Assembly: GCF_029867415.1 (NCBI RefSeq)
Contig: NC_081185.1
Span: 70,441,156 to 70,505,155, forward strand
Source: Vicia villosa
Taxonomy: Eukaryota > Streptophyta > Magnoliopsida > Fabales > Fabaceae
Reading direction: 5' to 3'
DNA length: 64,000 bases
Positions 45,531 through 57,567 of this stretch are shown here, piece after piece. The first letter of the stretch is position 1. Each line of letters begins with the position of its first letter. The position numbers and the translations under genes are program-made. Under the pieces are notes generated by a model. It was not told the origin of the DNA. It did no database searches and saw only the letters and a list, made by a program, of their open reading frames with translations.

Positions 45531-48384
45531 CTTGTTATATGTATGCCTCCATTTAATTATATTTTAAAATGAAATATTTGAATTTCCTGAACAAAAATGG
45601 CGCCAAGAACACACCTTCAACTGAATTTTGAAAATCTCCAAAAACTGTGTTGTTTTGATCAAGTAAAGGGTCTATCTCACTCGGTTTTTTACGAGGAACA
45701 TGATGGTAACCTCACAATTCATTTATTTTTGGTCTAAGGTGATCAATTTTGTGATGAACACGAAGAATCCTAAAACTGAAATTCAATGTGAAATCGTATA
45801 TGTGCAAGTTATGATGCAATTGATTGAGGGTTAATGATCCTCATAGGGGCAGAAATAAGATGGTATGCTCACATTTCATTTATGATGCGTGCAAGTATGA
45901 TTTTGAAGTTCATGAGGCTTACCTTGAAAAACGGCAAAACTGGAGATTGAATTCTTCAATAGAGGTGTTACAGATGCTTTGCAATGATCTGGATAGCTTC
46001 AATGATGATTATGGAACATGTCTGGGTGCTTGGAGTGAACTGAATTCATCTGAGCATAACCATGGGACCCGATCTGCAGTTGCTTGGAGTGAGGATCGAA
46101 TTTGATGATGGAGGTGTTTCAGATCATGAATGATGGTTGGGATAGTTCACATATGGTATATGGAATGTGTTTGGATGGTTAGATTGGACAGAATTGAGCT
46201 TGAATGAAAATTGGCATGATAAGGCTTATGTTATGCATATTTGAGAAGTGAGGTAGTGATTCTGAGTTCTTGGTGTTTTTGGGGTGTGTGGATGGATCAA
46301 ACACATCACATTTGATGTTTATGAGATGTTAGAACCCTCACTTTGCTCAGAAATTGCAAGAGATGGAAATTGCAATTCTTCCTCTTTGAAACTCATGAAA
46401 CTTGCAAATCAAGAAAGAAGAGAGAAAACCTATGATTGTGAGGTTTTGGTGTGAATTTGAAGATGATTTGAACCTCTATTTATAGGCCAAGGATTCTGAA
46501 TGCAAAGCTCTTGCAAGTTGATCAAGAAGTGATGATTTGGCTTAAGAGATAAAATGGAATCTTTCACATTAAATGCAAATGGTTAAAAGTGACTTAACCA
46601 TGGTTATTTCTCTAGCTTCTTATCCTCTTCCATTCTGATCTTCTAATCAGAAAATATCACTCAATTATTGCTTCTATGCATCATTGCTTGGATTAGAGGT
46701 CATGTAGTCTTGAAACTTAGTGAAAAATGGTGAAAATTCAAGTGAAAATGATCACTAATGTCAAAATTCAAAACCATGGCTACACTCCATATTTTTTCAT
46801 GCTCTTGGACATTTTGGAAAGCTCATATTACACACTTCAAAACCCTAGTTGAAAGTTTCTTCAAGACCTTTAAGGAAATGGGTGAAAAAGATCCATGAAC
46901 TTTGAAGAAAATGAAGTTTTAAGTGAAATTTTCAAAAGATACCAACTTTGAAGCTCCATATCTCTTAAATGGTTGATCTTTTGGAAAAAAATTATATGTG
47001 ACAAAGTTGTTCATTGGATCAAAATCTAAAACTCTCATGTTGGAAGTTTTTTTCAGTTTGTAGGTGAAATTTTGAGAAATTCCCTTCCAAAGTTTGGAAA
47101 AAACCATTGAAAAACACTTGGAATTTTTCTAAGTATGGAAAGTCCAACTTTTGACTTTTTGATTCTTGATTGATTTTCTTGATTTTTCTTGATCAAATGA
47201 CTTCATATATCATATATTGATGATTCAAAACTTCAAAAGTCATGGTTGACCAAAATTCCCTATAAGTCAATGGTGATCTTGTACAGTTGACTTTTTCAAA
47301 CGAATCGCGTTTCTGGAGATTTCAAATGAACCAAGCTATCCCCATCAAATGAGTGGTATGAATGGATCAAATTGAGTTATTGGAGGACCTTGAGCCATGT
47401 TTTGAGTTTTGGCACCATGTTCTGATTAAAAAGTCAGTTGTTCAGGTGAATTAGGTCAAAAACCCTAATTGTCGACCTGATGAAATTGATGACTGTGGAT
47501 CTTGAATTGAGATGCAATTCCCATTGGATGTTGTCATAGGGATTATTTGAAGATGATTGAAACCTTTGATTGACTTCCTGGGGATTTTTAGGGTTTCCCA
47601 AATGTGATCCCTGATTTCAGTCCCTGATAGTTCAAAACCCTAATCTGATGATTTGAAATTTCACTGTTGATAAATCCTTGTGTAGGAGATGTCTTGAGTC
47701 AATAGATTAGGTAAAAATGATGCACTTGGGGTCTTGAGGTCATGTCTCAAGTCATTGGGTCAAACTCTGAGCAAAAATCAGGAGTATGCTATCTTCAGTC
47801 AAAACCCTAATTTGGTTGATTCAGAGCCTTTGAGCTTGGTGAAGTGAATCTCTGAGGACCAAATGTTGATTGTTGACGAAGATGATTCATTTGAAATGAA
47901 GGGGGAACAAAACCCTAATTGATTGTTACTTGTACTGATGAGTGATTTCCAGATTAAATCCTGCTGAGTCACAAGTGGCAAACACAAGCTATGCAATTTT
48001 TTAGAGATGCAAATGATGCATGTGCAAATATTATGAGGTGGTATCTTAGGTCAAAAATTGGGGTATGACAGATGCCCCTATTTAAGTTTCATCAAACTGA
48101 GACATGAAGATTGAAAATCTTTGTTTGGATAGGGTGGAAGAGACTTAAATATCAGAAGACGCAAATTTTGGACCTAAGATACCAAAATTGCGAATGATGC
48201 AAGGATATCTTTACCGAGGGGATATCAGGAACTGACTCCACTGAGGACAAGAGATCAAGAAGGATGTCTCAATGCGTTTTAGGAAGAGAATCCGTTTTTT
48301 CTTTCTTTTTTTCGGGAAAGCAAGTGTATGCTTCGCCGGGGAATGATAGCTTTGTAAGAAAAGCTTACCTATCGACATTATCGA

Positions 48385-48690
48385 CTATCAGCATTGTGAT
48401 AGACTTGTTTAATAATGCGAAGGTAAAAGGTATGAAACTGTATTACCGACTATCAGCATGGTGATAGACTTGACAAGGTAAAAGAGTTTCAAAGGTTCGG
48501 TTAATATTACCGACTATCAGCAAGGTGATAGACATGTTAAATAATATAACCAGAACAAGAAGGTTACCGACTACCAGCCTCGTGATAGTGGTTTTGAAGA
48601 CATGATCAATTATCAACCGAGTGATAAAATGATCCTGGAGACTTTGTTAGGGAAATTACTGGTTATTCAGCCTTGTGAACAGTAATAAGG
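48385..48690 (-). repeat. Hairpin array, CTATCA-type stems
   Basis: Hairpins with 6-nt loops: CTATCA gcattg TGATAG (48385-48402), CTATCA gcatgg TGATAG (48450-48467), CTATCA gcaagg TGATAG (48514-48531), CTACCA gcctcg TGATAG (48571-48588, one mismatch), TTATCA accgag TGATAA (48610-48627, compensated) and TTCA gccttg TGAA (about 48666-48679). Spacing is 39-65 bp. The last loop is identical to the LTR array loop. Confidence 0.85.
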
Positions 48691-49945
48691 CCCTGATTGT
48701 CACATGGTCTTCATGATTGATTTCCTAGAGAGGAAAATCTTTTGAAAGAAACATAAACTGCTCAGACGATGAGGCTATTGCTTATTGTTCTACTTTTCAC
48801 GACTCTGTTTGAGGAATCGGAACTTGAATCTTCGGTAAAGACAAGGTTCTATCCAAGAATGAATTGGAAAGAAACAGTCAAACAAGACTTTGGTACCCAC
48901 GAGGAATGAGCTCAACTGGGGATTTTCTCCTTTGTTTTGAGAGGAGAAACTAAAGCAACCTTCTTCCACGAGGAATGATCTCAGTGGGGAACTGGAGAAA
49001 GAAAATGTTCTTTCTGCTTATGGGTGACAACCTACTGGAGAGATGACACGCCCATACATGTTCTTCTTTTTTTTCTTTTTTTCTTTTTTTTTCTTCTTTT
49101 TTTTTCTTTTTCTTTTTGGGATAGATATATCCCGAACAAGTGATTTTAAGTAGACATTGAAAAATGCAATGATTCATAAATGATGCAAATATGTATGAAT
49201 GATGAATGTCATGAATGTAGCATGCATGCTGACAATACTGACAGACAAAGAAGTATATACTGGAGAGGGACCGACGTCGCAATACAACCAGATACTTGAC
49301 AAATGTTCTTCAGCACGGTGTAGATAACACAGGTGATGAATGGTGTTGTGTGTTTTAAACTTCTCTGAGGAAGATAAGCATCTTTTCTTATTGAGATGGA
49401 AGAACCTTTTCATTGGAGATGGAAAATCTTCGTTACTGGGGATAAAAGACCTTCTTCACTGAGGATAGAAGAGCTTTTCCTATCATAATCTTTGATTCAT
49501 CCTACGGAGATAGTTGTTGATGTTCCTTCTGTTGTTCATAACTCAAAGGAAAATTTCGCTTTTATTTTGAAAAAGGTGAAGTAAATTCATTTAAAACTTT
49601 TTTTCTCTTTTTTTCAAAAGTGAATAACACAATTAAAGCGTCATTTTGCAAGCTAAAAGAAATTAGAAATTGCAAACAAATGGGCACCAGGCTCAAATTT
49701 ATTTAATAGGATGGAAATCAGCTAAAGGCGTGATTCCATGGAGTATTTACAAAAGTTAGAAATGGTAATTATGCGGAAAAGGCTACATTGAAAGCAATAA
49801 CCACTATTCTCCCTAACGACTTTGAGTTCCAACTGTGCTTGTTGCTTCAGATTGGCGATGATTCGATTGAAGATCCTTTGATGAAAAAGACTCCTCAGGT
49901 GACGAAGTATGGACTGATACAATTACTTTGTCATGAATCCTTAAT

Positions 49946-50105
49946 TTTTGCCTAGATTGCCCTTTCAGGTTTTCAATCTACCAGGATGAATTTTTTCTTT
50001 TTATTGTCTCTAATTTTTGCCTGGACCGCCCTTTCGAGTTTTCAGTCCACCGAGACGCTCATTTTTGCCTAAGTCGCCCTTTGCGGGTTTTCAACTTACC
50101 TAGCT
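49946..50105 (-). repeat. Three tandem covarying stem-loops after Ogre pol
   Basis: Each unit reads tttttgcc, 5' stem, a ccctttNNgNtttt-like loop, 3' stem, acc. Stems are TAGATTG/CAATCTA (49953-49980, 7 of 7 paired), TGGACCG/CAGTCCA (50022-50049, 6 of 7) and TAAGTCG/CAACTTA (50070-50098, 6 of 7). The middle stem positions differ in all three units but remain paired. Confidence 0.9.
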
Positions 50106-50118
50106 GTTCTTTTATTTT

Positions 50119-53100
50119 TTAGACAAAGTATTTCTTGACTGCATCAGCATTCACAGGGTGTGGGAGTTCATCACCATCCATGGTTGTAAGAATCATGGCG
50201 CCGCCAGAAAATGTTCTTTTGACAACATACGGGCCTTCGTAATTAGGAGACCATTTGCCCCTAGAATCTGATTGAAAAGACAAGATCTTTTTAAGCACGA
50301 GGTCGCCTTCTTGAAATTCACGAGGTCGAACCTTTTTGTTGAAAGCTTGTTTCATCCTTGCTTGGTATAATTGTCCATGGCATAGAGCAGTCATACGTTT
50401 TTCTTCGATTAAGTTCAACTGATCGTATCTGTTTTGACACCATTCAGCCTCTGATAACTTAGTTTCCATGAGGACTCTCATTGATGGTATTTCAACTTCT
50501 ACGGGGAGCACAGCTTCCATGCCGTATACTAGAGAAAAGGGAGTTGCCCCTGTTGAAGTACGCACTGAAGTACGGTACCCATGTAAAGCAAATGGCAGCA
50601 TTTCATGTCAGTCTTTGTAAGTGACGACCATTTTCTGGACGATCTTCTTAATGTTCTTGTTAGCAGCTTCGACGGCGCCGTTCATTTTTGGTCTGTAAGG
50701 AGAAGAGTTATGATGCTCAATCTTGAATTCCTCACACAATTCTTTCATCATTTTGTTGTTCAAGTTTGAACCATTGTCAGTAATGATCTTGCTGGGAACA
50801 CCATATCGGCAAATGATGTTATTCTTGATAAACCTCACAACCACTTGTCTTGTAACATTGGCGTAAGATGCTGCTTCGACCCATTTGGTGAAGTAATCAA
50901 TAGCTACCAAGATGAAACGATGACCGTTTGAAGCTTTCGGTTCTATCATTCCAATCATGTCGATACCCCACATGGAGAAAGGCCACGGAGATGATAGAAC
51001 GTTGAGTAGAGTCGGTGCCACATGGATCTTATCTGCGTAGATCTGGCACTTGTGACATCTCTTCACGTGTTTGTAACAGTCAGATTCCATTGTCAACCAA
51101 TAGTATCCTGCTCTTAAGATCTTCTTGGACATTGCATGCCCATTTGAATGAGTTCCAAAGGACCCTTCATGCACTTCATGCATTAACATGTCTGCTTCGT
51201 GTCTGTCCACACATCTAAGCAAAACCATGTCGAAGTTTCTTTTGTATAGCACATCCCCATTCAGGAAGAAACTGCCAGAAAGTCTCCTTAGAGTTTTCTT
51301 ATCTTTGTTTGATGCCCCAAGCGGGTACTCTTGAGTTGCAAACACATAGGCGGGCCTTTCAAGGCGCGTAATTCTGACTTTGGGCATATCGTTCCAATGA
51401 TTGACTTTGAACATGGAAGATAAAGTAGCCAAGGCGTCTGCCATTCGATTCTGATATCGAGGTATATGATGCAATTCCACCTTGTTGAAGAAAGTCAACA
51501 GACGTCTTGCATAATCTCTGTAAGGAATCAAGCCAGGGTGGTAAGTTTCCCACTTGTCTTTGATTTGGTTGATCACGAGGGCTGAATCTCCATATATGTC
51601 GAGGATCTTGATCCTTAAGTCAATGGCTTCTTCGAGACCCATGCTACAAGCTTCATATTCTGCGATGTTGTTGGTACAATCAAATAGTAATCTGGCAGAG
51701 AATGGGATATGAGTACCCTTGGGAGTGATGATGATTGCCCCAATTCCATTGCCAAAAGCGTTTACTGCTCCATCAAAAATTAGGCCCCATCTTGATCCAG
51801 GCTCAGGACCTTCTTCAGGTAACGGTTCGTCATGATCTTTCATCTTCAAGTACAAGACATCTTCATCAGGAAAGTCAAACTTGAGAGATTAATATTCATT
51901 AATTGGTTGATGTGCCAAATGATCGGCGAGAATGCTTCCTTTGACCACTTTTTGAGCACGGTACTCAATGTCATACTCGGATAGTAGCATTTGCCACCGG
52001 GCAATCCTTCCTGTTAAGGCAGGCTTTTCAAAGACGTACTTGATCGGATCCATTTTGGAGATTAACCAAGTAGTATTGTTGATCATGTATTGGCGGAGAC
52101 GTTTTGAAGCCCAAGCCAAAGCACAACATGTTTTTTCGAGCATGGAGTAACGAGACTCACAGTCTGTGAATTTCTTACTCAAGTAATAGATGGCATGCTC
52201 CTTCTTACCGGTTTCATCTTGCTGTCCAAGCATACAACCCATGGATTCTTCCAACACGGCAAGGTACATGATTAATGGTCTTCCTTCAACTAGAGGAATC
52301 AATATTGGTGGTTCTAACAGGTATTCCTTGATACTGTCGAACGCTTTCTGGCAATCTTCAGTCCATACAACCCCTTGATCTTTGCGGAGAAGCTTGAAAA
52401 TTGGCCCACAAGTAGCAGTCATTTGAGAGATAAATCTGGAGATATAGTTCAATCGTCCGAGAAATCCTCTTACTTGCTTTTCAGTTTTTGGTGCAGGCAT
52501 CTCTTGAATAGCTCTGACTTTGTCGGGATATACTTCAATACCTCTTTGACTGACAATGAAACCCAAGAGTTTTCCAGATCTAACCCCAAAAGTACATTTG
52601 TTAGGATTCAAGCGAAGCTGATATTTCCTTAGCCGTTGAAACAACTTCAAAAGGTATTCAATATGTTCTTCTTCTGTGCTGGACTTGGCTATCATGTCGT
52701 CCACATAAACTTCAATTTCTTTATGCATCATGTCATGAAAGAGAGTAGTCATTGCCCTTTGGTAAGTTGCGCCTGCATTCTTTAATCCAAACGGCATCAC
52801 TTTGTAGCAAAAGGTACCCCATGGGGTGATGAAAGATGTCTTCTCCATGTCTTCAAGAGCCATCTTGATCTGATTATAACCGGAGAACCCGTCCATGAAG
52901 GAAAAGACGTTGAACTTAGCGGTGTTATCAACCAGCATGTCGATATGTGGTAATGGAAAGTCATCTTTTGGACTGGCCTTGTTCAAGTCACGGTAGTCAA
53001 CTCACATTCTGACTTTGCCATCTTTCTTCGGAACTGGCACTATGTTGGCCAACCATTGAGGATACTCAGAGGTGATTAGAAAACCTGCGTCGAGTTGCTT

Positions 53101-53540
53101 TTGAACTTCCACTTTGATCTTGTTAGCCATATCAAGGTGAGTCCTTCGCAATTTCTGCTTAACTGGCGGACATTCTGGCTTCAATGGCAAGTAATGCTGA
53201 ACAATATTGGTATCCAACCCAGGCATGTCTTGGTAGGACCAGGCAAACACGTCAACATATTCTTTGAGAAGGTCTGTCAACTTACTCTTGATATCATCAT
53301 CAAGCAGCGATCCAATGGTCACTTCTTTTTTGTCTTCTTCAGAACCCAAGTTGTTCTTTTCTAAAGGCTCTTTGTGAGGCAGAATGGCTCTTTCCTCGTG
53401 CTTAAGTAATCAAGAGATCTCGTCCGGGATCTTCTCTTCTTCCTCTTCTTCGGCTTCGAACACAGGAAACTCAAAGTTGGGAGAGGGCATAGGGTTATTG
53501 CATTCAATGGGTTTATCAATAGTAAATCTGCACATGTGAT
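50119..53540 (-). pseudogene. pol: Ogre pol: RT, two RNase H domains and integrase, four nonsense codons
   Basis: One minus-strand frame stays aligned for 3.4 kb but has stops at 53410-53412, 53002-53004, 51889-51891 and 50608-50610. In order: acidic N-terminus (about 53460-53527); RT with FSFMDGFSGYNQI, MPFGLKNAGATYQRAM and catalytic YVDD (about 52700); a first RNase H-like domain (YYLSKKFTDCESRYSMLEK); and a second, archaeal-type RNase H with D28, E66, D90 and D140 counted from 51855. Integrase follows, with C267/C270 and the triad D299, D360, E396 (D35E). The C-terminal domain is at 50119-50601 (QEGDLVLKKI; NYEGPYVV). Two RNase H domains mark the Tat/Ogre group. With four stops this copy is inactive. 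Confidence 0.92.
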
Positions 53541-53878
53541 TTATATTTATTTTAGAAAATTTATGAATGCAAGAGTGTATGCAGATTTTTTTTGAAAAAG
53601 TTTTTTTTGTTTATTTTGGTTTTTTAGGATTACCATTTCCAGAAAAAAGCAAAAATAAAACATATAATGTAGGGAATTCAAAATGACACTTTATTTATGA
53701 TTCATTTTTGAAACAAAGCCCTAAACACAAACTCATTTGTCTTGGGCAGGACAAAGAGGGAAACTTTTAAAACAAAGCCCTATACACAAAGTTATTTGGG
53801 CGGAACAACATTCGGAACGTCGACGGCTTTCCAGTAGCAACGAACTCCTCTGTGTATTATGTATTCAGGAAAGTTCTC
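53528..53878 (-). other. Candidate Ogre intron between gag-pro and pol
   Basis: Between the gag-pro stop (53879-53881) and the first pol-like codons (about 53527) lies about 350 bp of AT-rich DNA. Ogre elements are known to carry an intron here that brings pro and pol into frame. On the minus strand an acceptor-like aatcacatgtgcag ends at 53528, directly before pol-like codons. The donor is not obvious and could lie inside the gag-pro frame. Confidence 0.45.
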
Positions 53879-56800
53879 CTACCAATTATCTTCAGTATTG
53901 ACCGCTGGTCGAGCAGGATTTAAATACCCTGGTTTGTCACCCTTGTTCTTTGTAGAGTTGAAACGGTCTTCTTCTACTTCTTGAAGAGCATAAGACGAGT
54001 CACAATCTTCAGAATTTTCAGGATGTATTTCCCAGTCTCCAGGATGAAGAGACTCATTGTCAGCGACACTTTCTGAGTCAGTTGCGGGGTCATCTTCCCC
54101 TTCATCTTCAAAAATGGCATTTATGTGATAATAACCATCTTCAGGATTATAAACCTTGGCAGATGCATGGAAGCCGAAATCTTCAGTAATTTCAGGCTGC
54201 TGAGAAAATTGACAGGGCTGATAAGCCTCTTCTGGTTGACTATTATATTCACTGGAATCTCCCCATCCAGTTGGTTGGATATCCTCAATCGCAATCTTTG
54301 AACTTTCAGGTGCAGTATATTTTACCATATAATCAAATTTGCCACTTGGTTGTCCCAAGGTATCCCAAATTTCTGCAGGAACAGGCTCAGTTTCATTGCC
54401 TTTGGATTTCTTTGACGGAGGATATGGTTCTTCCTGAGATATGTATCCCGAGTCATTGAGATGACATTTCCATTCTTCTTTAGTATCAGAGAGAGCTTCT
54501 TCGATGCATTCGTCGATAAGGACATTAACCTCTTGAGGAATTGGGTTAAGGAATCCTCCACTAATGAATGTTTCTTTGATCGGACGAAGGGTTTTATCCT
54601 TCTTGGTGCAGTTTGAGAATGTTGGTGAACATCCGAGACCTGCTCTAGTTTCATTCTTGGTAGGGATCACAACTTGCCCCCAGCCAGTGGTAGTTCCATC
54701 TTTCACTACTTTTACCGCCTCTTTGTAAGAAGAGATTGATGCTTTCTTCTTGGAAGATTCGTCTTCTAAAGAGAGACCTTGGAACTGAGTTCCTTCCACA
54801 TCATCGGCACCAATGAAAGAGAAATTGGATAAATGGCTCACCATTAAGGCTTGTTCTCCACTTATTGTTACCAATTTTCCATTTGTTACAAATTTTAACT
54901 TTTGATGGAGCGTAGAAGTTACTGCCCCTTCTTCATGGATCCATGGTCGTCCTAACAGATAGCTATAAGCAGCTTGGATGTCCATGACTTGGAAGGTGAT
55001 TTGAAATGTATGTGGACCAATTGTCATGGGAAGGTTGACTTTGCCGATAACAGATTTTCGCAATCCATCAAATGCTTTGACTACTACACCACTGAACTTC
55101 ATAGGCATTCCTTGGTAAGATAAACGAGCAAGAGTCGTCTTTGGCATCACATTCAAGGAAGATCCGGTGTCTACCAACACATTGGACAAAGAGTCTGACT
55201 GACAGTTCATAGAAATGTGCAAAGCAAGGTTGTGATTTCTACCCTCCTCGGGGAGTTCTTCATCACAGAAGCTTAAATTGTTGCAAGCTGTTATGTTAGC
55301 TATTATCCCATCAAAATGATCAACAATCACACCATGATCTACAAAAGCTTGATCCATGACCTTCATCAGGGCTTCCCTGTGGGCTTCTGAGTTTAAAAGC
55401 AATGAAAGTATTGAGATCTTTGAAGGAGTCTGCATAAGCTGATCCACAATCTTGTATTCACTTCTTTTGATAAGCTTCAAAATTTCATCAAAGTCAGGAT
55501 TGACATTGGTTCCACTGGATTGGCCAACATCAGTGTTTGTATTACTGACAGGAATTTCCTCAGGATTTCCTACTGGTGTATTGACAGGATTTTGTCCGGT
55601 TGCAGGAGCAACAGGCTGCTTTGAAGGTAGTGGAGTATACACACGTCCACTTCTTGTTACACGACTCACATCAGCGATGTTCACGACAGATGAAAGAGTT
55701 GGTAAAGGAACTTCTTGTCCATTCTTTATCATTGTTGCATTGTAGTTGTATGGAACTGCCTTGTCAGAGTCATAAGGAACAGGTCCAGGTAGACAAATGA
55801 TCAAAGGAGCAATAGGAACTTTTGGCTTGTTGTAGGTAACTTCTATGCGCTCGGGCATGTTGAAATGAGGAACGATGACGTTAACTTTAGGCATTTCCGA
55901 GTTGATATCTGAGACTAAAAGCTCATGCGGATAACATCCTATCATGTTAACTTCATCTTCATTCCTATTTCTGTAGATCTGAATAGTACCATTATCCAAC
56001 AGAACTTGGAGATCTCTTCTCACAATCGAACATCTGTGAGGATCTACACAACATATGCTACAAAAACCATATTGATGCTGGCGAAAATTCTGCCCTTGAC
56101 AGAGAGTGGCGTGCATTTGTACCAAATCTGCTCTTGAGAAATTGATATTATAGACTCGGTATGGACCAGGACATCCGTACACCATGTTTACAACATGCCC
56201 TCCATGATTGGGCAGCGGATTTGCTTGCACATTTGGATTCAAATTTCTGAAAGAGAGAAGATTAGATCTAACCAACCTCTGAACTTCATATTTCAAAGCT
56301 ATGCAATGCTCATGATCATGGCCAGGTGCTCCTTGATGATAAGGGCATGAGACCTCAGCTTTGTACCACCATGGGAGTTTCTCAGGTACTGGTGGTGGTG
56401 CTCTAGTTTGAACAAGACCTTTTTCAACCAAGGCAGGGTACAACTCTGTATAGGTCATTGGAATCGGATCAAACTGTGGAGCTTTTTGCACACGATTCTG
56501 ATTATTGTTGAACTGCTGAGCCTGTTGTCGAGGCTGTTGTTGTTGAAACTGCGGGGTAAATCCCGGATTCAGTGCTGTATTGACGACTGGCGCAATAGCA
56601 GCAATCTGTTGTTGACGATTGACACTCCCTCTTGACTTTCCTTGGGACACCATGTCAACACTTTGTTCTTTCTTCTTTTGGAAACCACTTCCGAATTTTT
56701 TGGTTCCGCTTGAAGATCCACCTTCTTTAGTTAGACGTCCGGTTCGGACTCCTTCTTCTAGACACATCCCCATGTTTACCATTTCGGTGAAATCACTTGG

Positions 56801-57567
56801 AGCACTAGCAATCATGCGTTCATAATAAAACGGGCCAAGAGTATTCAAGAAGATCTTTGTCATCTGTTTCTCTTTTAACGGTGGATTAATCTGAGAAGCA
56901 GTTTCTCTCCATTGTTGGGCATACTCTTTGAAAGCTTCATGATCTTTCTGAGCCATGGATCGGAGCTGATCTCTGTCTGGAGCCATATCCGAGTTGTATT
57001 TGTATTGTCGGACAAAGGCCTCACCTAGGTCATTGAAAGTCCGAATATTGGTGCTATCCAAACCTGTGTACCACTTCAGTGCGGCACCAGTCAAACTGTC
57101 TTGAAAGTAATGGATAAGCAACTGATGATTATCTGCGTAAGTAGACATCTTTCTGGCATACATCACGAGATGACTTTGTGGACAAGAACTTCCTTTGTAC
57201 TTTTCAAAGTCAGGGACCTTGAATTTAGCAGGTATTTGTACACTGGGAACCAAACATAGCTCTTGGGCATTCTTTCCAAACAAATCTTTGCCACGAATAG
57301 CCTTGACTTCAAGTTGAATCTTGTTGAATTGTTCTTGGAGATCTTCCACAAGATTACGCTGATTTGTGCTATCACCTTGATCATGATAGATCTCATTGCC
57401 ATCATAAGGAACAGTGTGAACCGTAGGGGTCGGAACTGTCATAGTGGGTTGAGAAAGTGCCATAGTGATTTGGGAAAAAGTTACCCCTGAATGTGGAATA
57501 AACGCCGAACCTTGTGCAGCAGGCGCTTCAGTTGTGGTCGTTTGAACCCCAGAGAAATTATGGCGGA
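53879..57567 (-). CDS. gag-pro: Ogre gag-protease, 5'-truncated by the SIRE insertion
   Basis: The frame is open for about 1,228 codons from the SIRE junction to the stop at 53879. The formal ORF starts in antisense SIRE LTR at 57649, so its first 28 residues are foreign. Using that numbering, gag lies at about 125-310 (CLVPSVQIPAKFKVPDFEKY; SHLVMYARKMSTYADNHQL; APSDFTEMVNMGM). A glutamine-rich stretch spans 345-395, and a Cys/His cluster CPYHQGAPGHDHEHC lies at 435-449. The aspartic protease is at 824-836 (VLVDTGSSLNVMP) with LGRPWIH near 895. An acidic C-terminal tail follows. This is the Ogre gag type. The gag N-terminus is beyond the nested SIRE element, outside the window. Pol is in another frame. 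Confidence 0.92.

Larger units (their letters stand above)
43238..48070 (-). mobile_element. 3' LTR of an Ogre element
   Basis: 4,833 bp. On the plus strand it runs TGTCGCGGGG...GGGGTATGACA, so on the element strand it begins TGTCATACCCC. The left edge falls exactly where chromovirus coding stops. The element-side flank has a purine-rich tract (gaaacttaaataggggcatc in complement). The LTR shares long stretches with the plus-strand LTR at 10523. ORFs inside it (for example 45824-46105) are spurious. Confidence 0.8.
48071..50118 (-). other. Ogre 3' untranslated region
   Basis: About 2 kb between the pol stop and the 3' LTR, with no ORF. It contains two hairpin arrays (48385-48690 and 49946-50105), a short hairpin atttcct-agag-aggaaaat near 48720, repeated acgaggaatga(g/t)ctca phrases (48900-48980) and a T-rich tract at 49063-49120. 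Long, repeat-rich 3' regions are known for Ogre elements. Confidence 0.75.

Noticed and set aside
45824..46105. 93-codon plus-strand ORF
   Set aside because: Antisense within the Ogre LTR, no counterpart in the other Ogre LTR, no recognisable motif.
50608..53412. Programmed stop-codon readthrough in Ogre pol
   Set aside because: Four different stops in different contexts, including one inside the integrase; random inactivation is simpler.
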